From contig NC_015953.1 of the NCBI RefSeq assembly GCF_000177195.2, forward strand, positions 2,728,001 to 2,792,000: a DNA stretch of 64,000 bases, written 5' to 3'. This document shows, piece after piece, positions 18,330 through 28,800 of the stretch (within the stretch, counting starts at the first letter, position 1; each line of letters starts with the position of its first letter). Under the pieces are notes generated by a model. That model was not told the origin of the DNA and searched no databases. It was given only the letters and a program-made list of their open reading frames with translations. The translations under genes and the position numbers were made by a program. The DNA is from Streptomyces sp. SirexAA-E (GTDB lineage Bacteria > Actinomycetota > Actinomycetes > Streptomycetales > Streptomycetaceae).

Positions 18330-19243
18330 CGACGACCGAGCCGGTGAAGGCCGGCCCCGAAGCCGGTGCCGCGGCCGCGCCGGGGAGGGCCCGGCCGGCC
18401 CTCCCCGCGCGGATCGCCGCCCGGGCGGGCGGCGGTGTCGTGCGGGTCGTCCTCCTCCTGGTGGCCCTGTTCTGGCTGATGCCGACCGTCGGGCTGCTGC
18501 TCTCCTCGTTGCGGAACGCGGACGACATCGCGGCGACCGGCTGGTGGAAGGTCTTCACCGCACCCTCCGAGCTCACCTTCGACAACTACCAGCGGCTGCT
18601 GGACAACCCGGCGATCACCGACTCGTTGCTCAGCACCGTCCTGATCACCGTGCCGGCCACCCTGCTGGTGGTGGTGCTCGGCTCGTTCGCCGGATACGCC
18701 TTCGCCTGGATGGAGTTCCCCGGCCGCGACTGGTGGTTCCTGGTGGTCGTCGGGCTGCTCGTGGTCCCCGTGCAGGTCGCGCTGATCCCGGTCTCGGAGC
18801 TCTTCGGGGCCGTCGGCATCTTCGAGACCACCCTCGGCGTGATCCTGTTCCACACGGCGTTCGGGCTGCCGTTCGCCATCTTCCTGCTGCGGAACTTCTT
18901 CGCCGAGATCCCGCGCGAACTGCTGGAGGCGGCGCGTCTCGACGGGGCGGGCGAGATCCGGCTGTTCACCCGGGTCGTCATGCCACTGGGCGGGCCGGCG
19001 ATCGCCTCGCTCGGGATCTTCCAGTTCCTGTGGGTGTGGAACGACATGCTGGTCGCGCTGATCTTCGCGGACTCCGGGTCCCCGCCGATCACCGTCGCCC
19101 TCCAGCAGCAGGTCCGCCAGTTCGGCAACAACATCGACGTCCTGGCACCGGGCGCCTTCGTGTCGATGGTCATCCCACTGGCGGTCTTCTTCGCCTTCCA
19201 GCGGCAGTTCGTCTCCGGGGTGATGGCCGGTGCCGTCAAGTGA
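18326..19243 (+). CDS. Sugar ABC transporter permease (MalG-type)
   Basis: 305-aa second permease of the importer. Six helices; EAA loop IPRELLEAARLDGAGE. The ATG overlaps the TGA of the first permease (ATGA) with GGAGGGG just upstream, so the two are translationally coupled. Length is normal for the family. It ends the operon; a hairpin terminator follows about 80 bp later. Confidence 0.93.
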   Translation: MTTTEPVKAGPEAGAAAAPGRARPALPARIAARAGGGVVRVVLLLVALFWLMPTVGLLLSSLRNADDIAATGWWKVFTAPSELTFDNYQRLLDNPAITDSLLSTVLITVPATLLVVVLGSFAGYAFAWMEFPGRDWWFLVVVGLLVVPVQVALIPVSELFGAVGIFETTLGVILFHTAFGLPFAIFLLRNFFAEIPRELLEAARLDGAGEIRLFTRVVMPLGGPAIASLGIFQFLWVWNDMLVALIFADSGSPPITVALQQQVRQFGNNIDVLAPGAFVSMVIPLAVFFAFQRQFVSGVMAGAVK

Positions 19244-19324
19244 CCCGGGACGTACCGTGGTTGCCGGCTCACGGGTCCGCGACCACGTGAGCCGAGCCGA
19301 CTAGGACATAGGTTCGTCAATGTC

Positions 19325-19358
19325 AGGGCGGCCCGTTCACTCCCGTTCGGGCCGCCCT
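19325..19358 (+). terminator. Terminator of the sugar transporter operon
   Basis: 11-bp perfect inverted repeat AGGGCGGCCCG / CGGGCCGCCCT with a 12-base loop. A second, weaker hairpin (GGCTCACG / CGTGAGCC, 19266-19293) precedes it. Confidence 0.8.
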
Positions 19359-19459
19359 ACCTCGGACTTCCCTCGGATGCCACATTCGGCGTAACCAAGT
19401 CACTCCATCGGCCGTTTGCGGGCCACCTGCCCGCCCGCGAGCGAATCCCTGGATGTGTC

Positions 19460-21694
19460 GTGCCCCGGTTCAGTGTCATCGTGCCCGCGTACCGGGTCCA
19501 GGCGTATCTGCACGCGTGTCTCGACTCCGTGCTGAACCAGTCCTTCAAGGACTACGAGATCATCGTGGTCGACGACTGTTCACCGGACGCCTGCGGCTCG
19601 ATCGCCGACGAATACGCCTCCCGCGACCCCCGGGTCGCCGTCGTCCACCTCCCCCGGAACTCGGGCCTCGGACCCGCCCGCAACGCCGGGATGGCCCGGG
19701 CCGTCGGGGACTACCTGCTCTTCCTGGACGGTGACGACACCTTCACCCCCGAGGCGTTGCAGACCGTCGCCGACCGCCTGGACGCCACCGGCGGGCCCGA
19801 TGTCCTGGTCTACGACTACGCCCGTACGTACTGGTCCGGCGAGAGCGTCCGCAACACCTTCGCCCGGTGCCTCGACGAGAGCGGCCCGGCCACCTTCCGG
19901 CTGGCGGACCGGCCCGAGCTGCTCAAGGTCCTGATGGTGGTCTGGAACAAGGCCTACCGCCGGGCGTTCATCGAGGAGGAAGGGTTCACCTTCCCGCCCG
20001 GCTACTACGAGGACACCCCCTGGACCTACCCGGTGCTGATGGCCGCCGGGTCGATCGCCGTCCTGGACGCCGTCTGCGTCGGCTACCGGCAGCGGCTGCG
20101 CGGCAACATCCTCTCCACCACCACCCGCAGGCACTTCGACGTCTTCGACCAGTACGACCGGGTGTTCGCCTTCATCGACGCCCGCCCCGAACTCGACGTC
20201 TGGCGCCCGGTGATGTTCCGCCGGATGCTCGACCACTTCTCGACGCTCTACACCTCGCGCGGCCGGCTCCCCCGCGGCACCAGGGCGCAGTTCTTCCGCC
20301 GTGCCCGGGCCCACTGCCGCCGCTACCGCGCCCCTGGCGCGGCCGTACCGCGGCGCGCCCGGCTGCGGCACGCCCTGTTCCGGCTGGGAGCCCACCGCAC
20401 CTACCGCGCCCTGTGGGCCGCCCAGCGGCTGTACTGGCGGGTGCGGGACACCGCCGCCACGGCACGCCGGGCGGCCCGCGGAGCGGCCCTCCAGGTGCAC
20501 TACCGGCTCCAGCTGTGCCTGCCGGTGCGGCCGGACGACGCCGTGTTCGCCGCGTACTGGAACCGCGGCTACACCTGCAGCCCCGCCGCCCTGGAGGCCA
20601 CCGCCCGCGCGCTCGTCCCGGGGCTGCGGACCTCCTGGATCTGCCGGCCGGAGGACGCGCACACCGTGCCCGGCGCCACCCGGGTGCTGAACCCGGGGAC
20701 GGCCGCGTACTGGACGGCCCTGGCGCGCTCCAGGTACCTCGTCAACAACGTCAACTTCGACCGGCGGCTGGTCAAACGGCGCGGCCAGGTCCTGGTGCAG
20801 ACCCACCACGGGACGCCCCTGAAGACGATGGGCACCGACCTCGTGCACCGTCCCGCCGCGGCCGGGTCCATGGACTTCGCCCAACTGCTCCGCAACGTCG
20901 ACAAGTGGGACTTCTCGCTCTCCGCCAACCAGCACTCCACCCTGGTGTGGGAGCGCACCTACCCCGCCGGGTACACCACGCTGGAGTACGGCAGCCCGCG
21001 CAACGACGTCTTCCACCGCACCCGCCCCGAGGAGATCGTCCGGCTGCGCGAGCGGCTGGCCGTCCCGGAGGGCAGCACGGTGCTCCTCTACGCCCCCACC
21101 CACCGCGACTACCGGCGCGACGGGCACCACACGCTGGACCTCGAACAGTTCGTCCAAGTGCTCGGCCCCCGCTTCGTGGTCCTGGCCCGCTCCCACTACC
21201 TCGACACGGCGCCCCGGGCCGCCGCCGGACGCACCCCGCACCCGCAGGTCATCGATGTGAGCGGCCATCCGTCCGTCGAGGAACTCTGCCTCGCCTCCGA
21301 CGCGCTGATCACGGACTACTCGTCGCTGATGTTCGACTACGTCAACCTGGACCGCCCCGTCGTGCTGTACCTGGAGGACCGGCCGGCGTACGAGGCGGCG
21401 CGCGGCACCTACTTCGACCTGGAGTCGTTCCCCCCGGGGGCGGTGTCCCGCAGCCAGGACGAGCTGCACGAGATCTTCGCGACCGACCACTGGCGCGGCC
21501 CCCGCTCCGCCCAGCGGCGGGCTGCGTTCCGGGCCCGGTTCTGCCCGTACGACGACGGGCACGCGGCGGAGCGGGTGGTGCGCCGGGTCTTCCTCGGCGA
21601 CACGTCGGGGCCGGCGCTGCCCGTCTCCTCGGGCGGGCGGCGGCCCTCGGGGCTGCCCCGGCAGGTGACGGTGCGGGAGTACACCAACGGCTGA
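19460..21694 (+). CDS. Bifunctional GT2 glycosyltransferase / TagF-like glycerophosphotransferase (744 aa)
   Basis: N-terminal GT2 domain (1-230) with FSVIVPAYRV, VDDCSP (37-42) and the metal-binding DGDD (90-93), all intact. A basic, helical linker (about 260-345) follows. The C-terminal TagF-like domain (350-735) has HHGTPLKTMG (about 452), SPRNDVF, LLYAPTHRDYR, a second conserved His in LARSHYL (about 577) and ITDYSSLMFDY (about 618). Known members join sugars and (glycerol-)phosphate into teichoic-acid chains on the cytoplasmic face. Donor and acceptor are unknown here. The GTG start lacks a strong ribosome site. Close paralogue of the 677-aa protein at 31207-33240. Confidence 0.88.
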   Translation: MPRFSVIVPAYRVQAYLHACLDSVLNQSFKDYEIIVVDDCSPDACGSIADEYASRDPRVAVVHLPRNSGLGPARNAGMARAVGDYLLFLDGDDTFTPEALQTVADRLDATGGPDVLVYDYARTYWSGESVRNTFARCLDESGPATFRLADRPELLKVLMVVWNKAYRRAFIEEEGFTFPPGYYEDTPWTYPVLMAAGSIAVLDAVCVGYRQRLRGNILSTTTRRHFDVFDQYDRVFAFIDARPELDVWRPVMFRRMLDHFSTLYTSRGRLPRGTRAQFFRRARAHCRRYRAPGAAVPRRARLRHALFRLGAHRTYRALWAAQRLYWRVRDTAATARRAARGAALQVHYRLQLCLPVRPDDAVFAAYWNRGYTCSPAALEATARALVPGLRTSWICRPEDAHTVPGATRVLNPGTAAYWTALARSRYLVNNVNFDRRLVKRRGQVLVQTHHGTPLKTMGTDLVHRPAAAGSMDFAQLLRNVDKWDFSLSANQHSTLVWERTYPAGYTTLEYGSPRNDVFHRTRPEEIVRLRERLAVPEGSTVLLYAPTHRDYRRDGHHTLDLEQFVQVLGPRFVVLARSHYLDTAPRAAAGRTPHPQVIDVSGHPSVEELCLASDALITDYSSLMFDYVNLDRPVVLYLEDRPAYEAARGTYFDLESFPPGAVSRSQDELHEIFATDHWRGPRSAQRRAAFRARFCPYDDGHAAERVVRRVFLGDTSGPALPVSSGGRRPSGLPRQVTVREYTNG

Positions 21695-21806
21695 GGTCCC
21701 GGGGCGGTCTCCGGGCCCCCGGGGCCCTCTCCCGCGCCCTCATGGGGGTGCTCTCCGGGCCCTCCTCCCGGGGACGTCCGCGCGGCCCTTCCCGGAGGTG
21801 GACTCC

Positions 21807-21844
21807 GGGCCCTCCCGGGGGCGTTCAGTGCCCCTGGAGGGCCC
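21807..21844. terminator. Hairpin between convergent glycopolymer genes
   Basis: GGGCCCTCC (21807-21815) pairs with GGAGGGCCC (21836-21844), with a further 4 bp inside. It sits in a 170-bp, extremely GC-rich gap built from imperfect repeats of CTCCGGGCCCTCC, between the 744-aa fusion gene and the GT4 gene. Confidence 0.6.
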
Positions 21845-21864
21845 CCGGGCCCCGACGGTGGTGC

Positions 21865-23013
21865 TCAGCGCTCCAGGAGAGCGAACAGCTCCTCCCAGCG
21901 GCGCACGATCTCGGCCTCGGAGAACCGCTGGACCCCGGTCCGTGCCCGGTCCCCCATCGCGTCCCGCATCCGGGGGTTGCCGGTGAGCCGCAGCAGCCGG
22001 TCCGCGAGGGCGCCGATGTCCCCGGCGGGCGCGAGCAGGCCGTCCTGGCCGTCCCGTACGATCTCGCGGACACCCGGCGCGCAGTCGAACGCCGCACACG
22101 GCACCCCGCTCGCCATGGCCTCCATCAGCGCGAGCGGGAAACCCTCGCCCCGGGAGGACTGGACGAAGACCGAGGACCGGGCGAGGGCTCCGGGCACGTC
22201 GTCCGTACGGCCCCCCCAACGCACCGAACCGTCGAGGCCGAGGCCGGTGCACTGCGCCCTGAGGGCCGCCTCGTCCTCGCCCGCCCCGTAGACGTCCAGG
22301 GTCCAGTCCGGCCGCTCCGGGGCGACCAGCGCCCAGGCGTCCAGGAGCATGTCGATGCCCTTCTGGTCGGTGAGCCTGCCGATGCTCGCCACCGACCTGC
22401 CGGTGCGCGGTGACGGCACCGGGGGCAGCGAGGCCAGGGCGTTGGGCATGAAGCCGACGTTGTTCATGCCGTCGCCGGCCCAGGTGTCGGCGTCCTCCTC
22501 GGTGAGGACGAGCCAGCGTTCGAGGCCCGCGTAGTGGTTCTTGATCCAGCGGTAGCGGTGGCTCGCCCGGGAGTAGTCGTAGGACTCGTGGCTCATCCCG
22601 ATGACCGTGAGGCCGTCGGTGTCCGCCTCACCGACCCACTCCATCGCCCACACCTGGGTGACGATCACCACCCCGCCCGGCCGCGCGGCCCGGAAGATTT
22701 CGGAGAGCCGCTCGACGGCCTGCCGTTTCCGCGCCACCCGGGCCGCCTCACGGCGCCTGGCGGGGATCCGGAGCCGGTCCCGTACGCCCTTGGGTGTCCA
22801 GGGCGTCGGCGGGTGCGCCGGGTAGAGCGCGGTGACGGGGTATCCGGGGTCCTCGGGCAGGGCCATCGTCAGCTCGGCGGCGTGCACCCCCACGGTGTGC
22901 ACCCGGTGGCCCTGTTCCTGGAGGAGGTGCGCCATGCGGTGCATCCAGCCCGTCACCCCGCCGAGTTCGTCGGTGCTGTTGGCGACGATGAAGACGTCAC
23001 GGCCGGTGCTCAT
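21865..23013 (-). CDS. GT4 family glycosyltransferase
   Basis: 382-aa GT-B fold retaining glycosyltransferase. N-terminal acceptor domain starts VFIVANSTDELGGVTGWMHR with a Gly-rich loop; the C-terminal nucleotide-sugar domain contains SIGRLTDQKGIDMLLDAW and the E-x7-E motif EGFPLALMEAMASG. It likely adds a sugar to a lipid-linked wall polymer, given its position. Its ATG overlaps the TGA of the 947-aa fusion gene (ATGA), so these genes are translationally coupled; it is last of a minus-strand run starting at 29335. Confidence 0.9.
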   Translation of the reverse strand: MSTGRDVFIVANSTDELGGVTGWMHRMAHLLQEQGHRVHTVGVHAAELTMALPEDPGYPVTALYPAHPPTPWTPKGVRDRLRIPARRREAARVARKRQAVERLSEIFRAARPGGVVIVTQVWAMEWVGEADTDGLTVIGMSHESYDYSRASHRYRWIKNHYAGLERWLVLTEEDADTWAGDGMNNVGFMPNALASLPPVPSPRTGRSVASIGRLTDQKGIDMLLDAWALVAPERPDWTLDVYGAGEDEAALRAQCTGLGLDGSVRWGGRTDDVPGALARSSVFVQSSRGEGFPLALMEAMASGVPCAAFDCAPGVREIVRDGQDGLLAPAGDIGALADRLLRLTGNPRMRDAMGDRARTGVQRFSEAEIVRRWEELFALLER

Positions 23014-25853
23014 CGGCGGTCCTCCCCGGTGCGGGTGGTGCGGGACAGGTGCCGGGCGAAGACGGTGTCCACCACGGCGCGGGCCGCGTCCCCCCGGTCG
23101 TAGCCGCCGAACTCCTCGGCGAACGCGGCGCGTGCCGCCCGGAAACCGGTGTCGACGGCCTTGAGGCTGTCGAGCACCGCGAACAGCTCGTCCTCGGTCG
23201 CGGTCACCGGCCCGGGCGCCTTCTCCCGCAGGTCGAAGTAGCTGCCCCGTTCGGCGGCGTACGTGTCGAGGTCGGGCGCGAAGAGCACGATCGGCCGGTC
23301 CAGGAGCGCGTAGTCGAACATGATCGACGAGTAGTCGGTGATCAGGACGTCGGCGAGAGCGAGCAGTTCGCCGGTGTCATGGTGGCCCGACACGTCCACG
23401 ACCGTCCCGGGCGGGCACACGGGCAGGCTCGCCGCCTCCAGGTAGTGCGCCCGCACCAGCAGGGTGTACCGGTCGCCGAAGCGTTCCGCGAAGCGTGCGG
23501 CGTCCAGCAGGAGCCGCCGCCGCTTGCGTCTGCCCGGGCCACCCCGGAACGTCGGCGCGTACAGCACGACCTGGCGGTGGTCGTCCAGGCCCAGCCGTTC
23601 GGCGAGCGGCCCGCGTGGCAGGCGCCCCTCCGCCTCGTCCCTGGTCCGTGCCGCGAACAGGACGTCGTTGCGCGGGTATCCGGTGCGCAGCAGGGTCCGT
23701 TCGGGCAGCCGGTAGGCGCGGGCGAGGGTGCGCACGTCGTGCTCGGAGCGGACCAGGAAGTGGTCGAAGCGGTGGACGGCCTGCTGGAGCCGCTCGCGCT
23801 GCGGCGCGTTCTGCATGCGCACCCGCCGCTCGTCGAAGCCCATGCGCTTGTACGCCGATCCGTGCCACGTCTGGAGGTAGGTGGTGCCGGTCGGCTTGCG
23901 CAGATGCTGCGGGAAGCCCTGGTTGTCGACCCAGTACTCCGCCCGGGCGAGCGTCCACAGGTACCGCCAGGACCAGCGGCGCACCAGCCGCTCACCGGCC
24001 GGGAAGCCCTCCCGGGAGCCGTCGTAGGACCAGACGCAGCGCAGGGGCAGTCCCCGGCGCCGCACCTCCTCGTGGACGGCCCGGGGGCTGTCGCCGTAAC
24101 AGGTGCCCATGTGGCTCTCGAACACCACGGTGCCCCTGCGCACGGGCAGCCGCAGGAACCAGGAGTGGTAGACGGAGACCTTGAGGCCCCGGGAGCGCAG
24201 CCGGTCACGGCGCCTGCCCAGGGCGCGCAGAAGGAGCCTGGCCCGGCGCGCGGGGCGGAAGTGGGTGGCGTAGTGGACCAGCCGCCGGGTGGTGCGGGCG
24301 GGGCGGTGGCGGGCTTCGAGGCGGAGCGCCAGGTGGTCCTTGAGGGTGACGTAGGGCTGCCAGGTGTCACCGGCGGCCCGGCCGAGCCGGGGGCGGGCGG
24401 GGGAACGGTCCCCGGGGCCGACGAGGTCGTGTGCGGCGAAGAGGTCGCTGACCGACCGGACCCGGCCGTCCTCGACGACCATCCGGGCGTCCCAGAGGGT
24501 GTCCCGGGTGCCGAGGGGGCGCAGGACACGGCTGAGGTCGGCGCGGGCGCGCCAGCTGATGCCGGTGGCGTCGCGCCGCAGCTCGTCCACGGGGAAGCCG
24601 AAGGTCCGCGCGCCGTCCCGCACCCGGAATTCCAGGCGGGCCGTCGGCGCGGGGCCCGGACCGGTGTGGTCCGGCAGGACGAGACGGCCTTCGAGCAGGA
24701 CCCGTCCGCCGTCGGCCTCGTAGCGGGTGAGCCGGTTCATCAGCCGCAGTTCGCCGAACGCGCGGTGCTGGTGGCCCAGTTCCGTGACGTCCAGCGCGGG
24801 GTCCTCGTCACCGCCCTGCCAGCGGACCCGGCCGTCGCGGCCCTGGACGAGCGGCGCGGCGACGGTGCCCCGCCGGCGCAGCGCGTACGCCGCCGTGAGC
24901 ACCCCGTCCGCGTCCCCCCGCTCCAGCAGCCGCACACCGACGCGTTCGACGGGCGGGAGGGTGAGCAGTACAGGTTCCGGGACGCTCTCCGGCAGCACCC
25001 GGGCCGCGGTCGCGGCGAGCCGCTCGCGCTCGGCGGCGGGCAGCGTCGGGAACGTACGGACGAGGGCGACGAGGCGGTCGAGGAGGAAGGCGCGCTCCCG
25101 CTCCTCCAGCAGGCCCGTCAGCCCCTGGGCCTCCAGGAGGTGGCAGACCCGGCGGTGCGCCTCGACGAGACCCGCGAGGTCCCGCCCCGGGTCCGCCGGG
25201 GCCCGCTCGGAGACGATCCGCCGGCGTACGAGGGCGATCCGGCGGACCGCGGACGCCGCCCGGGGGCCGAAGGGGATCTCGCTGTGCTCCAGGTCCTCGT
25301 CGTAGCGCAGCCCGTGCCGTTCCACGGCCTCGCGGCGCAGGCAGAAACCGGTCACCAGGGCGTCCCGGACGACCAGTTCGGATGCGTCGGTGAGCCTGCT
25401 GACGACCCGGGAGCGCGGGAACAGCGCGTGCTGCCAGGGGGGTTCCTGCTCCTTCGCGCCGTCCCCGGTGAGCCTGGTCCACCCTCCCGCGACCAGGTCG
25501 GCCCGGGTGCGCTCGCCGGTCTCCCAGAGGGTGCGGCAGGCGTGCCGCTGGAGGCGTTCGCCGTCGCCGAGGACGAGGACGTAGGTGCCCCGGGCCGTCG
25601 ACAGCCCGGCGTTGCGCCGCACGGCGGCGAAGCCCCCCGGGGTCTCGGTGGTCAGGACGCGGACGCGCTCCGGGGCGCCTTCGGTGAGCGCCCCGGCCGC
25701 CGCGCGGACGGCGTCGTCGGTGTCCGGAGCCAGGACCACCAAGGCCTCGACGGCGCGCAGGGACTGGCCGAGCACGGACCCCACGGACGCCCGCAGCGCC
25801 GTCGCGCCGCCCGGGCCGGGTGTGATCACACAGCTGACGTCGGGGGTGTTCAT
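23010..25853 (-). CDS. GT2-like / TagF-like fusion protein (947 aa), GT2 motifs degenerate
   Basis: N-terminal segment (1-230) aligns in layout with GT2 domains (SCVITPGPGG, SVGSVLGQSLRAVEALVV, RRNAGLSTARGTYVLVLGDGE), but the usual D-D-G-S is replaced by LAPDTD and the metal-binding D-x-D by GDGE. The middle (about 290-560) is beta-rich with no recognised family. The C-terminal TagF-like domain (about 570-940) is intact: YHSWFLRLPV, SPRAVHEEV, TWHGSAYKRMG, GYPRNDVLF, LLVRAHYLEA, ITDYSSIMFDY. It should therefore act as a phosphotransferase whose GT2 part is inactive or altered. ATGA overlaps at both ends couple it to its neighbours. Start ATG at 25853 from that overlap. Confidence 0.87.
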   Translation of the reverse strand: MNTPDVSCVITPGPGGATALRASVGSVLGQSLRAVEALVVLAPDTDDAVRAAAGALTEGAPERVRVLTTETPGGFAAVRRNAGLSTARGTYVLVLGDGERLQRHACRTLWETGERTRADLVAGGWTRLTGDGAKEQEPPWQHALFPRSRVVSRLTDASELVVRDALVTGFCLRREAVERHGLRYDEDLEHSEIPFGPRAASAVRRIALVRRRIVSERAPADPGRDLAGLVEAHRRVCHLLEAQGLTGLLEERERAFLLDRLVALVRTFPTLPAAERERLAATAARVLPESVPEPVLLTLPPVERVGVRLLERGDADGVLTAAYALRRRGTVAAPLVQGRDGRVRWQGGDEDPALDVTELGHQHRAFGELRLMNRLTRYEADGGRVLLEGRLVLPDHTGPGPAPTARLEFRVRDGARTFGFPVDELRRDATGISWRARADLSRVLRPLGTRDTLWDARMVVEDGRVRSVSDLFAAHDLVGPGDRSPARPRLGRAAGDTWQPYVTLKDHLALRLEARHRPARTTRRLVHYATHFRPARRARLLLRALGRRRDRLRSRGLKVSVYHSWFLRLPVRRGTVVFESHMGTCYGDSPRAVHEEVRRRGLPLRCVWSYDGSREGFPAGERLVRRWSWRYLWTLARAEYWVDNQGFPQHLRKPTGTTYLQTWHGSAYKRMGFDERRVRMQNAPQRERLQQAVHRFDHFLVRSEHDVRTLARAYRLPERTLLRTGYPRNDVLFAARTRDEAEGRLPRGPLAERLGLDDHRQVVLYAPTFRGGPGRRKRRRLLLDAARFAERFGDRYTLLVRAHYLEAASLPVCPPGTVVDVSGHHDTGELLALADVLITDYSSIMFDYALLDRPIVLFAPDLDTYAAERGSYFDLREKAPGPVTATEDELFAVLDSLKAVDTGFRAARAAFAEEFGGYDRGDAARAVVDTVFARHLSRTTRTGEDRR

Positions 25854-28800
25854 GCCCGCGCTCCCTTCAGCATCGCGTCCACGACCCGGGACGCGGCCGT
25901 CCCGTCGTCGAGGTCGCAGAACGACTCGCGGAAGCGGGCGTACGCCTCCCGGTGGGCGGCGGTCGCGGTCTCGAGGTCGCGCAGCGCCTCGGTGACCTCG
26001 GCCGAGGTCGCGAGGAGCGGCCCGGGGGCCCGCTCCTCGAAGTCGAAGCAGAAACCGCGCAGGGTGTCGCGGTAGTGCTCCAGGTCGTAGGTGTGGAAGA
26101 GCATCGGGCGGCCGGTCTGGGCGAAGTCGAACATCAGGGACGAGTAGTCGGTGACCAGCGCGTCGCTGATCAGCATCAGCTCGGTGACGTCCGGGTGGCG
26201 CGAGACGTCCCGGACGGTGTCGCTCTCCGGGACGCTCCCGCCGACCAGGTAGTGGCGGCGCACCAGCAGGAGGTGGTCGTCGCCGAGTGTCCGCCGCACC
26301 TCCGCCAGGTCGAGCTGGAGGTCCAGCCCGTACCGGCCGCCGCTCCTGGGCCGGTCCTCGCGCCAGGTCGGGGCGTACAGGACGACGCGGCGGCCCTCGG
26401 GCACGTCCAGCGACTGCCGGACGGCGGCGGCGACCTTGGCCCGGTCGGGCGCGTACAGCAGGTCGTTGCGCGGGTAGCCGCACTCCAGGACGTCGCCGGT
26501 GTACCCGAAGGCGCGGCGCAGGACCGGGGTGGAGAAGGTGTTCGGCGAGACGAGGACGTTCCACTGGGCCGATCGCCGGGGCATGGACGCCATGTAGGCG
26601 GCGTCCGCGTGCGGAGTTCCCTCCAGGTCGCGTCCGATGCGCTTGAGCGGGGTGCCGTGCCAGGTCTGGACGACGAACTGCCCCTCGGACCGCTCGAACC
26701 ACTTCGGCAGGTGGGTGTTGGTGACGATCCAGCGGCTGCGGGCCAGGGCCTCGTGCCACTCGGCACTGTGCAGCGTCACCGCCCGCACCCCGGAGGGCAC
26801 GGTGGCCTGCTGGTCGCGGACCACCCAGAGGTGGTCGAGGCCGGGCTCGCGGCGGGCCAGTTCCTCGTGGACGGCGCGGGGTGAGTCCGAGTACTGCCGC
26901 CCGTCGAAGCTGGAGTACAGCACGGCCTCACGGAGCGTGCCGCCCCGGGCCGCCGCGTACCGTTCGCGCAGCCGGCTCTGTCCGTACGCCCCGCGTTCGC
27001 GCACCGGCAGGACACTGCCGGACTCCAGGCAGAGCCGGTCGTGGTGGCGGCGCTGGAGGGTGAAGCGGCGGCCGTGTGCCTCCTGGTGCAGCGGCAGTCC
27101 GGCGTGCAGCTGGGGCGCCAGCCGCAGGGGGAGGTAGCGGTCCGGGTCCCTCTCACCGCGCTCCCGCAGGAAGGGGTACCAGCGCCCCTCGGCGAGCGGC
27201 AGCACACCCGCGAGAGAACCGACGGCCCCGGGGGACAGGGACACACGGAACCCGTCCGCCCCCTGCTCGACCGCGACGGCGTTCTCCTCCTGGTGTCCGC
27301 CGTGGCGCAGGACCAGCTCGACGGGCCCGGCACCCGCCCCGGGGCAGGTTCCCTCCAGGTGGAGGACACCGCCGTCCCCGGCCCACGCCACCCGGGTGAG
27401 GACGGGCTGGGTGGACCGGTCGGTCAGGACCAGGTCGCCGGACGGGTTGGCGGCGGCGTACACCTCGCGGCCGCCGGACGACGGATACCGTCCCGCTTCG
27501 GTCTCCGGGCGGGCCGCGACCGGCGTCCCGCGGTCCCCGTCGACCAGGTGCACGCCCCAGTCGCCGTCCACGCCCCGGAAGACCGCGAGCGGGACCTCGG
27601 CGACGACGGTACGGGCGTCCCCGGGGCCGCCGGACGGCGCGTCGCCCACCGCCCCGTCCGGGCTGTCGCAGGCCGTCAGGGGGAACTCCCGGGTCTCCTT
27701 GGTGCGCCACTCCTGGATCCGCAGCACGGACGGTGTCCCCGGGCCCAGGAGCCGCACCGCGAGCCGGATCCCGTCGCCGGACGCCGTGGGGCGGTGCCCG
27801 GCCAGCACGGCGTCGACCCGCTCCGCACGCAGCTCCAGCTTGTTGCCGGAGAGCAGCGGGACCACCCGGGTGCCCGCGTCGACGTACCGCACGGCGGGCG
27901 CCGCCGGATGGCCCAGCAGGCGCATCGGTCCGCGGCGCGGCCGCCCTCCGCCGAGCACCAGGGCCTCCAGCCTCCAGACGCTCCGGGACGCCGCCCGTCC
28001 GGCGAGCCGGCGCGGATCGACGACGGTCGTGAAGCCGGACCGTTCGTAGCCGTGCAGCGAGCGTCCCGAACCGGCGGCCGCCTCGCCCGCCGGCGCCCTG
28101 CGCATCCGGAGCGGGACCAGCCGGCGGCCCGCCCGCAGCCAGCCCGCCACGGGGGGTCCGCCGGGGACGTTGCGGACGTACGCGTATCCCGTCAGATGCA
28201 GCAGCCCGTCCCGCCACACGGCCTCGGTGAGGTGCGCGTGCACCGGCAGGTCGGCGTCCGACAGGGCGGCCACCCGGTGCGGCAGCGGTCCCTGGATGCC
28301 CGGGAACTGGGCGCGGGGCCGCAGCAGGCCGCGGACGTGGAAGGTGTCGCGGTCGGTCGCCTCGTGGGCGAGCAGGGCCAGCAGCTCCGCCGTCCTGCCC
28401 TCCCGGATCAGCTGCCACTTGATCCGCAGGTGCAGGGGAAGCCCGGCGAACACGGTGGGCTCGACGGTGTCGGCGAAGGCGTTGGCGTGGGTGAGGAAGG
28501 CCTCCCGGAAGTCCGTGTCACCGTCCGGGAGCGCCTCGATGAACAGCCACAGGTCTCCGGAGAGCACGTGCTCCTGGTAGCGCCGCAGCGCCTGGGTCAT
28601 GCCCCGGTCCGCGAGGAACGCGCTGACCGTGGAGACGGCCGTGACACGGTCCCGGATGCCCTTGGCCACCGCACGGCGGGTGGTGATCGAGCCGTCGCGG
28701 TCCCGCCAGTGGTAGACGGGCTCCTCCACCACGTCGACGCCCTGGGCCAGGAAGTGGGCGGGCAGCACCACGGCGATGTCCTCGTAGAGGACCCCGGTGG

